The notes under the pieces are model-generated. The model was not told where the DNA came from and searched no databases. It saw only the letters and a program-made list of their open reading frames with translations. The translations under genes were made by a program, and so were the position numbers. Positions 8,221 to 15,704 of a DNA stretch of 34,482 nt are shown piece after piece. The stretch covers positions 268 to 34,749 of the forward strand of contig JAKJEM010000033.1 in assembly GCA_022705425.1 (NCBI GenBank). Reading direction: 5' to 3'. The stretch comes from Planctomycetota bacterium. Its GTDB lineage: Bacteria > Planctomycetota > Brocadiia > CAIUPP01. Each line of letters opens with the position of its first letter. The stretch's first letter is position 1.

Positions 8221-9377
8221 AGGTCGCCATCTCCATCGAGCACTTCGAGCCCGTCCGCGGCGGGGGGGAGACCTATTGCCGCAACTTCACCCGGATACTG
8301 CGCGCCGAGGGGCACGAAGTCCACGTCTTCGCCTTTTCCTGGGACGAATCGGAGAAGGGCCCCATCTACCATCGCCTCGCGCCGCCCCCGATGGACATGT
8401 TTCGGCGCTATGCCTTTGCCATGCGCGCGCGCGAGGCGCTTCAGCGCGAGCGCTTTGACATCATCCACGGCTTCGGCAAGAGCATCTGGATGGATGTCTT
8501 CCGCCCCGGCGGGGGGGTTCATCGCGCCTGGATGGAACACGAACACCGCGCGACGGATTCCCCCCTGGCGCGCCTGGTCCTGCGCGGGCGGCAGTGGTTC
8601 AGCGTGGATCAGCGCCTCGTTCTCAAGCTCGAACGGATGCAGTTCGGCCCCGGCGGGACGCACCATATCATCGCCGTCTCCAACCTGGTGCGCGACGAGA
8701 TTCTCCGGCACTACGGTTGCGAACCGGAGCGCATCACCGTCGTCCACAACGGCGCGGACCTGCGGCGCTTCACCCCCGATCTCCGCGACCGTTTCCGGAA
8801 GGTCACGCGTCGCGAACTGGCCTTCGCTCCCAACGAGGTCATGCTCCTCTTCGTCGGCCACAACTACAAGCGCAAAGGCCTTCACGCGCTCATCCGCGCC
8901 TTGCCCTATCTCGACGAGCGCCTGGGGCGCTGCCGCGTCGTCGTGGCCGGGGTGGGGCGTCGTGCGCCGTGCGATATGCTCGCCGCGCGCCTGGGCCTGG
9001 CCGACCGCATCCAGTACGTCGGCGCCACCGCCTCGCCCGAGCGCCTCTACGCCGCCGCCGACATCTTCTGCTTCCCCAGCTACTACGACCCCTGCGCCAA
9101 TGTCGTCCTCGAAGCCCTCGCCTGCGGGCTGCCGGTCATCACCAGCACCTCCAACGGCTCCGGCGAGATCATCACCCAGGGGCGCGAGGGATACGTCGTG
9201 GATCCCGACGATGCCCCCGCCCTCGGGCGCGCCATGCTGAGGCTCTTCAACCCCGACCGCCGCGCCGCCGCCTCGCGCGCCGCGCGCGCCCTGGCCGAGG
9301 CGCGCCCCATCGAGCGCAATTTCCGCGAGATTCTCGCCGTCTATGAGGCCGTCCGCCGCCGGAAGGGGGCCTCCTGA
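8217..9377 (+). CDS. Family 4 glycosyltransferase (WaaG-like)
   Basis: A 386-residue GT-B fold transferase. The N-terminal domain begins MKVAISIEHFEPVRGGGETY with the glycine-rich acceptor loop; the C-terminal domain carries VVHNGADLRRF (175-185), LLFVGHNYKRKG (210-221) and SYYDPCANVVLEALACGLPV (288-307), the nucleotide-sugar binding segment of GT4 enzymes. The overall pattern is closest to WaaG, which adds the first hexose of the LPS outer core. The GTG start at 8217 lies inside the four-base overlap GTGA with the preceding GT2 gene. With the upstream WaaP-like kinase and GT2 it makes a compact core-LPS set. The acceptor is inferred from context only. Confidence 0.88.
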   Translation: MKVAISIEHFEPVRGGGETYCRNFTRILRAEGHEVHVFAFSWDESEKGPIYHRLAPPPMDMFRRYAFAMRAREALQRERFDIIHGFGKSIWMDVFRPGGGVHRAWMEHEHRATDSPLARLVLRGRQWFSVDQRLVLKLERMQFGPGGTHHIIAVSNLVRDEILRHYGCEPERITVVHNGADLRRFTPDLRDRFRKVTRRELAFAPNEVMLLFVGHNYKRKGLHALIRALPYLDERLGRCRVVVAGVGRRAPCDMLAARLGLADRIQYVGATASPERLYAAADIFCFPSYYDPCANVVLEALACGLPVITSTSNGSGEIITQGREGYVVDPDDAPALGRAMLRLFNPDRRAAASRAARALAEARPIERNFREILAVYEAVRRRKGAS

Positions 9378-9378
9378 C

Positions 9379-10635
9379 ATGCCTGGGGACTTCGCCCTGG
9401 TCGCCAAGACGCTCTCCGGCCTCGAAGACCTCCTGGCTGCCGAACTCCGCGACCTCGGCGCGCGCGACGTCCGCCCCCTCAGCCGCATGGTCATGTTTCG
9501 CGGCGATCTCCGCCTCCTTTACAAGGCCAACCTCTGCTGCCGCACCGCCATCCGCATCCTCCGCCGCCTCCGCAAGTTCAACTGCGACTCGGAGCAGACA
9601 CTCTATGACGAGGTCAAGGGCATTGACTGGGCGCGCTACCTCGATGCCGACGGCACGCTGGCGATTGACCCGGTGGTGACGAACTCGACCTTCACCCACT
9701 CCCTCTACGTGGCGCAGAAGGCCAAGGACGCCATCGCGGATCAGTTCCGCGAGCGCACCGGGCGGAGGCCGTCGGTCCATCTCGACGCGCCCGACCTGCG
9801 CCTCAACCTCCACATGAACCAGAACATCGCCACGCTCTACCTCGACGCCTCCGGCGATTCCCTCCACAAGCGCGGCTACCGCACCGTGCAAAACGTTGCG
9901 CCGATCAACGAAGTGCTGGCCGCCGGAATCCTGCGCATGACCGGCTGGGACGCGGCTTCCAACTTCGCCGACGGCATGTGCGGATCGGGCACCTTCGTCA
10001 TCGAGGCCGCCCTGATGGCGCGGCGCATCGCCCCCGGCGTCTTCCGGAAGCGATTCGCCTTTGAGAAGTGGAAGGACTACGACCGCGCCTTGTACCAGGA
10101 GGTCTTCCGCGAGGTCGAGGCCCTCGAAAATCGCGCCCCGCTGCCCTTTGTCATCGCCGCGTCCGACATGGACCCGGAGGCGATCTCCATCGCTCGCCAG
10201 AACGCCCGCAATGCCGGGGTCGAGGGGGACATCCGCTTCGATTGCCGTCCCTTTGCCGAACAACCGCCCCTGCCCGGACCGGGGGTGCTTGTGATGAACC
10301 CGCCCTACGGGGAGCGGATCGAGGTTCCCCGGATCGAGGCGATGTATCGGATGATCGGCGATACCCTGAAGGCGCGCTACTCCGGCTGGCGCGCCTTCCT
10401 TTTCTCAGCCAATCTCGAAGCGCTGCGCCGCGTGGGTCTCCGCGCTACGGCGGAGGTCCCGCTGTGGAATGGTCGCATGGAGAGCCGCCTGGTCGAGTAC
10501 CGGATCGGCGGCGCGCGCACCGATCACGGGCCGCGGCGGCCGCCCGGAGGCGCTGCGCCCCGCGGGGCGCACAGGCCCGCGCCGTCCGCGCGGCCATCCC
10601 TCAAGCCGGAGCGCCGAACTCGTGAAGCCCCTTGA
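9379..10635 (+). CDS. THUMP-domain class I RNA methyltransferase (RlmL N-half/YpsC-like)
   Basis: A 418-residue protein. The N-terminus FALVAKTLSGLEDLLAAELRDLG opens the ferredoxin-like/THUMP RNA-binding region (to about residue 165). The methyltransferase domain has the SAM site NFADGMCGSGTFVIEAAL (195-212), ASDMDPEAISIARQNARNAG and the catalytic NPPYGERI (307-314) typical of N2-guanine rRNA methyltransferases such as the RlmL N-terminal domain. Start ATG at 9379 follows the GT4 stop by a single base. After the family's usual end (LVEYRIGG) there is a 40-residue Arg/Pro-rich tail, encoded across an 18-base palindrome and overlapping the convergent vapC gene by 35 bases. It is an RNA-modification gene riding in an envelope operon. 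Confidence 0.88.
   Translation: MPGDFALVAKTLSGLEDLLAAELRDLGARDVRPLSRMVMFRGDLRLLYKANLCCRTAIRILRRLRKFNCDSEQTLYDEVKGIDWARYLDADGTLAIDPVVTNSTFTHSLYVAQKAKDAIADQFRERTGRRPSVHLDAPDLRLNLHMNQNIATLYLDASGDSLHKRGYRTVQNVAPINEVLAAGILRMTGWDAASNFADGMCGSGTFVIEAALMARRIAPGVFRKRFAFEKWKDYDRALYQEVFREVEALENRAPLPFVIAASDMDPEAISIARQNARNAGVEGDIRFDCRPFAEQPPLPGPGVLVMNPPYGERIEVPRIEAMYRMIGDTLKARYSGWRAFLFSANLEALRRVGLRATAEVPLWNGRMESRLVEYRIGGARTDHGPRRPPGGAAPRGAHRPAPSARPSLKPERRTREAP
10554..10571 (-). terminator. 18-base perfect palindrome, possible vapBC terminator
   Basis: TGCGCCCCGCGGGGCGCA reads the same on both strands. It lies 30 bases beyond the vapC stop on the minus strand and inside the 3' end of the methyltransferase gene on the plus strand. 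A folded RNA would have a very strong GC stem, but there is no T run, so termination is only a suggestion. Confidence 0.3.
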
Positions 10636-11041
10636 TCCACGGGAACTGCTCCCGCAGCCGCAGCAGGTCCTGATCCGCTGTCAGCAGGTGCAACCCGTGC
10701 GACTGCGCCACGTGGAAGTAAGCTGCATCGTAGGGTGTCAGGCCGTGCTCCCGGGCGAGGCGCATCAGCGTCCGGCGGTCCTTCGCGGGTGTGGAGACGA
10801 TCTCAATCGGAAGCTGATCCAGGAAGTCCAGTGCCAGTTCCAACTCATCCAGAGTCAGCCTTCGGCGCACGAGGAGGTTCCGGAGGACGTTCAGGCTCTC
10901 CAACTGCCAGATTTCCGGCAGTACAAGGCGGAACTCGCCGGCGAGAATACGCTGCAGGAGCTCATCGGCCAGGGTGCTCCGTTCGTCCGGGAGCATCCAC
11001 GCCGCCGAAACGCAGACGTCCACGACCAGGGCGGTCGTCAT
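10601..11041 (-). CDS. vapC: PIN-domain ribonuclease toxin (VapC family)
   Basis: A 146-residue PIN-domain protein, the toxin of a type II toxin-antitoxin pair that cleaves RNA when freed from its antitoxin. The acidic residues expected to bind metal are Asp8 (ALVVDVCV), Glu48 (EIWQLE), Asp105 (TPYDAAY) and Asp123 (LLTADQDL), so the active site looks intact. The start codon overlaps the antitoxin stop by four bases (ATGA), the usual coupling in such pairs. Its 3' end overlaps the convergent methyltransferase gene by 35 bases. The RNA target is unknown. Confidence 0.88.
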   Translation of the reverse strand: MTTALVVDVCVSAAWMLPDERSTLADELLQRILAGEFRLVLPEIWQLESLNVLRNLLVRRRLTLDELELALDFLDQLPIEIVSTPAKDRRTLMRLAREHGLTPYDAAYFHVAQSHGLHLLTADQDLLRLREQFPWIKGLHEFGAPA

Positions 11042-11292
11042 CCCTTTCTGCCCTCGTCAATCAGTTCCCGGATCGAGGGCATGGAGCCGCGCTCGCGGAT
11101 GCGCTCCCGCAGCGCCTTGATCTCTGCCGCCAGGGCGTCCGCGTTCCGGCCGTGCGATTCGTCGGTCACGGGCACGAGCTTCGCCACCGTCTTGCCGCGC
11201 CGCTGGATGATGATCTCGCACCGGGTGCGTTGCACCTCATCCAGGAGTTGCGAGAGGTGCGTCTTGGCCTCGAAGGCGCCAACCGTTCGCAT
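11038..11292 (-). CDS. vapB: Phd/YefM-type antitoxin of the VapC pair
   Basis: An 84-residue protein. The first half (MRTVGAFEAKTHLSQLLDEV, then IIIQRRGKTVAKLVPV) is the Phd/YefM-type fold that binds operator DNA, and the charged helical second half (EIKALRERIRERG) should wrap the toxin. It would neutralise the downstream PIN toxin and, with it, repress its own promoter. It precedes the toxin with a four-base overlap. A strong promoter and an inverted repeat lie directly upstream (11309-11359). The gene name reflects pairing with vapC; structurally it belongs to the Phd/YefM class rather than the AbrB-type VapB class. Confidence 0.88.
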   Translation of the reverse strand: MRTVGAFEAKTHLSQLLDEVQRTRCEIIIQRRGKTVAKLVPVTDESHGRNADALAAEIKALRERIRERGSMPSIRELIDEGRKG

Positions 11293-11308
11293 GACCCTTC
11301 TCCGAACA

Positions 11309-11329
11309 AACTGGTTGTAACGACCAGTT
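11309..11329. promoter_or_regulatory. Inverted repeat, candidate toxin-antitoxin operator
   Basis: AACTGGT (11309-11315) and ACCAGTT (11323-11329) are perfect inverted copies separated by seven bases (TGTAACG). The repeat begins 17 bases upstream of the antitoxin start and covers the predicted transcription start, which is where an autorepressing VapB-VapC complex would bind. Confidence 0.6.
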
Positions 11330-11330
11330 G

Positions 11331-11359
11331 ATTCTACGGATACGCTGCGGCGTTGTCAA
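11331..11359 (-). promoter_or_regulatory. Near-consensus sigma70 promoter of vapBC
   Basis: On the minus strand a perfect -35 TTGACA (11359-11354) is followed by 17 bases and TAGAAT (11336-11331, five of six matches). This is among the best promoters seen in the window and points into the antitoxin gene, with the predicted start near 11325 lying in the inverted repeat. Confidence 0.75.
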
Positions 11360-11391
11360 TATCACTTCGTAACATGCCGGGAGACATCTGG

Positions 11392-12777
11392 ATGCGACGT
11401 CCGAACATCATCCTCGTCCTGATTGACGACATGGGCTGGCGCGACCTTGCCTGCTGCGGGAGTTCTTTCTATGAGACGCCGAACCTCGACCACATGGCCG
11501 AACAGGGGATGCGCTTCACCGACGCCTACGCCGCGTGTCCGGTCTGCTCGCCCACGCGCGCCAGCTTGCTCACCGGCCAGTACCCCGCGCGCGTCGGCCT
11601 GACGGACTTCATCGGAGGCAAGTCGCGAGGCAAGGTCATCAGCCCGGCCTATCTGGACCATCTGCCGCTGGAACACACCACCCTCGCCGCCGCCCTCGGA
11701 CGGACGGGATACCGGACTTACCACGTCGGCAAGTGGCACCTGGGCGCGGAGCCCTACTGGCCGGAGCGGCACGGATTCGACGTGAACGTGGCCGGGTGTT
11801 CCTGGGGAATGCCCAAGTACGGCTACTTCAGCCCCTGGCAGAACCCCCGGCTCAGCGACGGACCCACCGGGGAGTACCTTACCGACCGCCTTACCGATGA
11901 AGCGATCCGGCTCATTCGCGACAACGGCCCGCAGCCTTTCTTCATGTACCTGGCCCACTATGCCGTTCACGTTCCCATCCAGGCGCCGGAGGCCCTTGTT
12001 CGGAAGTACCAGGAGAAGGCCCGCCGCCTGGGACTCGACCGGATCAACCCCTTCATCGAGGACGGTCCCTTTCCCTGTGAACACAAGAAGGACCGGCGCA
12101 TCCAGCGGCGCATCCTGCAGTCCGACCCCGCCTATGCCGCCATGGTGGAGAACCTGGACACGAACATCGGACGTCTGCTGAAGTGCCTGGAGGATTCGGG
12201 GCGCGATGAGGACACGGCGGTGTTTTTCACCTCCGACAACGGGGGACTTGCCACCGCCGAGTCCTCTCCCACCTGCAACGCGCCGCTCAGCGAGGGAAAG
12301 GGCTGGATGTACGAGGGGGGCGTGCGCGAACCCCTGCTGGTGCGGTGGCCGGGCGCTGTGCCCGCCGGCGCTCTTTGTCGCGCGCCGGTGACGAGCCCCG
12401 ATTTCTACCCGACCCTTCTGGAGCTTGCCGGCGCGGACCTGCTGCCCCGCCAGCATTGCGACGGCGTGAGCTTCGCCGCCGCGCTTCGCGGGGGTACGCC
12501 GCCCGAACGGCCTCCGATCTTCTGGCACTACCCCCACTACGGCAACCAGGGTGGCCGGCCCGGCTCTTCCGTGAGATCGGGCGACTGGAAGCTCATCGAA
12601 TTCCATGAGGACAGCCGCCTGGAGCTCTACAACTTGCGCGACGACCTCAGCGAGACGCGGAACCTCGCCGCCTCGCACCCGGACATCGCGGCCTCCCTGC
12701 GCCGGCGGCTGGCCGACTGGCGCGCGGAGGTGGACGCGCGGATGCCCGCGCCCAACCCCGACTACACGCCCGGGTGA
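11392..12777 (+). CDS. Sulfatase (arylsulfatase A-like), no signal peptide
   Basis: A 461-residue type I sulfatase, hydrolysing sulfate esters. The signature CSPTRASLLTG has Cys52, the residue converted to formylglycine, with Arg56 and the second signature GKWHLG. Calcium ligands are visible in LVLIDDMG (Asp12, Asp13) and FTSDNGG. The C-terminus follows the arylsulfatase/choline-sulfatase layout (WKLIEF, LYNLRDDLSETRNLA). ATG at 11392 has GGGAG eight bases upstream; ATG at 11374 and a TTG at 11353 are possible but would add no export signal. Because the protein begins directly with PNIILVLIDD, it is probably cytoplasmic, unlike most sulfatases of polysaccharide-degrading bacteria. Substrate cannot be assigned. 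No sulfatase-maturing enzyme gene is in the window. Confidence 0.93.
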   Translation: MRRPNIILVLIDDMGWRDLACCGSSFYETPNLDHMAEQGMRFTDAYAACPVCSPTRASLLTGQYPARVGLTDFIGGKSRGKVISPAYLDHLPLEHTTLAAALGRTGYRTYHVGKWHLGAEPYWPERHGFDVNVAGCSWGMPKYGYFSPWQNPRLSDGPTGEYLTDRLTDEAIRLIRDNGPQPFFMYLAHYAVHVPIQAPEALVRKYQEKARRLGLDRINPFIEDGPFPCEHKKDRRIQRRILQSDPAYAAMVENLDTNIGRLLKCLEDSGRDEDTAVFFTSDNGGLATAESSPTCNAPLSEGKGWMYEGGVREPLLVRWPGAVPAGALCRAPVTSPDFYPTLLELAGADLLPRQHCDGVSFAAALRGGTPPERPPIFWHYPHYGNQGGRPGSSVRSGDWKLIEFHEDSRLELYNLRDDLSETRNLAASHPDIAASLRRRLADWRAEVDARMPAPNPDYTPG

Positions 12778-12808
12778 TCCTTGACCGAGGCGGGTGTGAG
12801 ATAGCCGC

Positions 12809-12841
12809 AGCGCCTGAACGGCGCAAGGCCGTTGTTGCGCT
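12809..12841 (+). terminator. Two-tier hairpin after the sulfatase gene
   Basis: AGCGC (12809-12813) pairs with GCGCT (12837-12841), and inside it AACGGC (12817-12822) pairs with GCCGTT (12828-12833) around the loop GCAAG; the two stems are separated by a 3x3 internal loop. It lies 31 bases past the sulfatase stop and 68 bases before the next start. A terminator is the simplest reading; a structured leader for the downstream signalling gene is the alternative. Confidence 0.4.
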
Positions 12842-12909
12842 TGAACCGCGCCGGGCGGGGTGATAGAGTCTTCGCGCGCCCCGGCAAGCCAGGAGGATGT
12901 TCCGTCGCC

Positions 12910-13506
12910 ATGACGTGGCCGATCGAACTCATCTGCGTCGTGCTGCTGATCTCGGCGATCATCTCGTCGTTGCTGGCTTTCCATGCCTGGCAGCGCCGCC
13001 GACAGCCCGGCGCTCTCTGGCTGGCGCTGCTCATGGTCGCCGTGGCCGTCTGGTCTATGGCCGGGCTCTTCGAGATCATCATTCCCGGCGTTCCCGCCAA
13101 GATTCTCTGGTCCAAGATCAGCTATCTGGGCATTGCCACCGTCGCGCCCTTCTGGTTCCTCTTTGCGCTGGCCTTCACCGGGCGCTCGGGCCGCATCGGG
13201 CGGGGGGGGATGCTCCTGCTCTGGAGCGGTGTGGCCGCCATCCTGGGCCTGGTCTTCACCAATGAGTTGCACGGCCTGGTGTGGAGCCGCGTCGAGCCCT
13301 TCACCGACGCCGTCGGCCCCCGCGCCATCTATCATCACGGCCCGGCCATCTGGCTGGTCATGGCCTATCTCTACGGCTTCCTGATTGCGGGGGCGTGGCC
13401 CCCGCCTCTTCCGCCGGCAGGCCGCGGTGCTCATCGTCGCCGCCCTCGCGCCGTGGGTCACGAACATCAGCTACATCGTCGGCTTCAATCCTCTGCCCGG
13501 GATTGA
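12910..13506 (+). CDS. N-terminal fragment of a 7TM sensor / diguanylate cyclase (before the frame break)
   Basis: The first about 165 codons encode five membrane segments typical of the histidine-kinase N-terminal 7TM domain: residues about 4-27, 36-58, 75-97, 101-118 and 140-158, ending YLYGFLIAG. After position 13386 this frame turns into Pro/Arg/His-rich sequence without similarity and stops at 13506, while helices six and seven continue in the next frame. The true product is a fusion with the 13385-15313 segment. The ATG at 12910 has AGGAGG 12 bases upstream, a long spacing. Removing one base from the five-G or five-C run at 13389-13403 restores a single frame reading GRGPRLFRRQ across the junction. 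Confidence 0.7.
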   Translation: MTWPIELICVVLLISAIISSLLAFHAWQRRRQPGALWLALLMVAVAVWSMAGLFEIIIPGVPAKILWSKISYLGIATVAPFWFLFALAFTGRSGRIGRGGMLLLWSGVAAILGLVFTNELHGLVWSRVEPFTDAVGPRAIYHHGPAIWLVMAYLYGFLIAGAWPPPLPPAGRGAHRRRPRAVGHEHQLHRRLQSSARD

Positions 13507-15313
13507 CCTGACCCCGGTGGCCTTCACGGTCACCGGACTGCTGACGGCGTGGGGGATCTTCGGACTCCGCCTCCTCGACCTGATGCCCGTGGCGCACAAC
13601 GCCATCTTCGGCGGCATGAAGCACGGGGTCATCGTCATGGACCCCGAGGATCGCGTCGTCGAGATCAACCCCGCCGCGCAGCGGATGCTTGATGCCGGGG
13701 ATGCCGGCATCGGGTCGCCGGTTTCCGCGCTGATCCGTCCCTGGGATTCCTGGCAGGACGCCGGGAACCCCCGGGCCGACCTCCTGCGCGAACTGCGCCT
13801 GGAGTCCTCGCGCCGATGGGTTGAAGTCGCCGTGTCGCCGCTGTACAATCGCGCGGGGGACTACGCCGGGCGTCTGGCCTTCCTCAGCGACATTACCGAG
13901 CGGCGTCAGGCGGAGGAGGCGCGGGCGGCCGCCACCCGCGAGCTCGACCAGTTCTTCAACCTGACGCTGGACCTTCTGTGCATTGCCGATGCCGAAGGGC
14001 GCCTGCGGCGGGTGAACCCCCAGTGGTCTCGCACCCTGGGATATGACCGGGGCGAACTGGAGGGTCGTTCGCTGCTGGACTTGACGTACAAGGACGACCT
14101 GGCCGAAGCGCAGGCGGCCTTGACCGGACTGGGGCAGCAGAAATCAGCGCCGGCCTTCGTCACGCGCCTGCGGTGCAAGGACGGCAGTTGGCGCTCCGTG
14201 GAATGGCGGGCGGCCGGGGTCGGAGGGTTCATCTACGCCGCCGGGCGCGACATTACCGAGCGCCGACAGGCCGAGGAGCGCCTCGTCACTCTCAGCCGCA
14301 AGGACGCGCTCACCGGCCTCTACAACCGCGCCTGGTTCGAAGAGGAGATGCGCCGCGTCACCCAGCGCCCCGTCGGCGTCATCCTCTGCGACGTGGACGG
14401 ACTCAAGCTGGTCAACGACACCCTCGGCCACGCCGCCGGCGACGAACTCCTCAAGTCCGCCGCGCACCTCATCACGCGCTGCTTCCGGTCGCGGGACGTC
14501 GTCGCCCGCATCGGCGGCGACGAGTTCGCCGTACTCCTCGCCCCGGCCGATGAACCGCTCATCGAGTCCGCCGTCAGGCGCATGCGCCAGGGTATCGCCG
14601 ACCATAACGCTCGCCCGGACCTCTTTCCCGTCCACCTCTCCATCGGGCACTTCTGCCTTCACGATGCGGCCGTACCCCTTGCCGAAGCCCTCCGCGAGGC
14701 CGATACCCGGATGTATCATGAGAAGATCAACACGCGTTCCGCCTCCCGCAATGCCATCATCCGCTCCTTCGTGGACCTCTATTTTCAGCGCCAGTCCGGC
14801 ATCGCCGGGGCGTCGCCGCGCCTGCGCCGCATCGTGGACCTCCTGGCCGCCCGCGCGGGCTATCCCGCGCGCAAGCTCCCCGATCTGCGTCTGCTCGTGG
14901 ACCTGCACGACATCGGCAACATCGCCATCCCCGACGCCGTGATGCACAAGAAGGGGCCCCTGACCGACGAGGAGCGCGGCCAGGTGCGCCTGCACTGCGA
15001 GGTGGGGCGGCGTATCGCCGACGCCGTTCCCGAACTGGCGCACATCGCCGACCTCGTCTTGAACCATCACGAACACTGGGACGGGCGGGGCTACCCCGGC
15101 GGACTGAAGGGAGAGGCCATTCCCCTGGAGTGCCGTCTTCTCGCTGTCGCGGAGGCTTACACCGCCATGACCTCCGGGCGGCCCTGGCGTCCGGCGATGA
15201 CATCGGCCGCCGCGCTGGGCGAGGTTCGCCGCTGCGCCGGAACGCAGTTCGACCCGCGCCTGGCCGAACTGCTGGCCGAGGCCCTTTCCGCCGAACCCAC
15301 CTTGGCGAACTGA
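13385..15313 (+). CDS. PAS-PAS-GGDEF-HD-GYP signalling protein, C-terminal part after the frame break
   Basis: Read from 13385 the frame gives up to 642 residues: helices six and seven of the 7TM sensor (about 11-33 and 43-66), a PAS domain (75-172, ending FLSDITERRQAEE), a second PAS/PAC (185-295, again ending DITERRQAEE), a GGDEF domain (300-450) and an HD-GYP domain (470-640). The cyclase motif is intact (GGDEF 377-381) with an RxxD inhibitory site (Arg368, Asp371), so c-di-GMP synthesis is likely. In the HD-GYP part HD (508-509), HHE (561-563) and GRGYPGG are kept. However, the first metal-ligand His before the HD is not found (GASPRLRRIV), HDIGK reads HDIGN, and the Asp of the VADAYDAM-type motif is Glu590. 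Phosphodiesterase activity is therefore doubtful. With the upstream segment it forms one gene. Confidence 0.85.
   Translation: MRGRGPRLFRRQAAVLIVAALAPWVTNISYIVGFNPLPGIDLTPVAFTVTGLLTAWGIFGLRLLDLMPVAHNAIFGGMKHGVIVMDPEDRVVEINPAAQRMLDAGDAGIGSPVSALIRPWDSWQDAGNPRADLLRELRLESSRRWVEVAVSPLYNRAGDYAGRLAFLSDITERRQAEEARAAATRELDQFFNLTLDLLCIADAEGRLRRVNPQWSRTLGYDRGELEGRSLLDLTYKDDLAEAQAALTGLGQQKSAPAFVTRLRCKDGSWRSVEWRAAGVGGFIYAAGRDITERRQAEERLVTLSRKDALTGLYNRAWFEEEMRRVTQRPVGVILCDVDGLKLVNDTLGHAAGDELLKSAAHLITRCFRSRDVVARIGGDEFAVLLAPADEPLIESAVRRMRQGIADHNARPDLFPVHLSIGHFCLHDAAVPLAEALREADTRMYHEKINTRSASRNAIIRSFVDLYFQRQSGIAGASPRLRRIVDLLAARAGYPARKLPDLRLLVDLHDIGNIAIPDAVMHKKGPLTDEERGQVRLHCEVGRRIADAVPELAHIADLVLNHHEHWDGRGYPGGLKGEAIPLECRLLAVAEAYTAMTSGRPWRPAMTSAAALGEVRRCAGTQFDPRLAELLAEALSAEPTLAN
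13387..13405 (+). other. Perfect GC hairpin at the frame break
   Basis: GCGGGGGC (13387-13394) and GCCCCCGC (13398-13405) form an eight-base perfect stem around the three-base loop GTG. It lies exactly where the coding frame of the sensor gene changes. Such a structure with five-base G and C runs favours polymerase slippage in the cell or miscounted bases in sequencing. Confidence 0.7.
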
Positions 15314-15332
15314 GGCGCCTTCGGCGGCTCAG
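15310..15332. terminator. Bidirectional terminator hairpin holding both stop codons
   Basis: CTGAG (15310-15314) pairs with CTCAG (15328-15332); after one G-G mismatch, CGCC (15316-15319) pairs with GGCG (15323-15326) around TTC. The stem contains the stop of the plus-strand signalling gene (TGA, 15311-15313) and that of the minus-strand membrane-protein gene (TCA, 15329-15331), a compact shared terminator for convergent genes. Confidence 0.5.
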
Positions 15333-15697
15333 CGCGTCCAGGCAACCAGAAGCGCGACCCCCAGCAATCCCAGCACGGTCAGCGATGCCGTCAGCAATCG
15401 CGCGCCGGGGCAGTCCTTCCGGGGATGCACAGCGCACCGGCAGCGGCACTGGACGACAGCCCCGATCGCCCCCAGCGCGAAGAGCGCGCCGCCGAGACAG
15501 CCCGCCATCACAATCCCCGCGAAGAGCCTTGGCACGCCGAAGGAATCAAAGGCCACCCCGACCGCCGTCCCCAGCGCCGCGATCAACAGGCCGGCGTACT
15601 GCCCCCACAGGAAGACCGCCATCCAGGCGCCGCGGCACAGCGCGCGCGTTTCCGCGTCCGGGTGCTCGGGAAGCGTTGCTGCTGACTTTGTCGCCAT
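15329..15697 (-). CDS. Small membrane protein with a Cys-rich loop
   Basis: A 122-residue protein that I do not recognise. It has at least three hydrophobic segments (about residues 24-50, 56-82 and 102-120), and between the second and third a short Cys-rich loop, QCRCRCAVHPRKDC, which could bind metal or form disulfides. The ATG at 15697 is chosen because it lies seven bases after the stop of the Fe-S aldo/keto reductase gene and has GAGAG upstream; a start at 15742 would overlap that gene. It is the last gene of the PHP - Fe-S AKR - membrane protein operon. The context suggests a membrane partner for a redox or stress function, but that is only inference. Confidence 0.65.
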   Translation of the reverse strand: MATKSAATLPEHPDAETRALCRGAWMAVFLWGQYAGLLIAALGTAVGVAFDSFGVPRLFAGIVMAGCLGGALFALGAIGAVVQCRCRCAVHPRKDCPGARLLTASLTVLGLLGVALLVAWTR

Positions 15698-15704
15698 CCG
15701 GCTC

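Noticed and set aside
12778..12909. c-di-GMP riboswitch before the GGDEF gene
   Set aside because: The conserved core sequences of GEMM-type riboswitches are absent; only a two-tier hairpin is seen.
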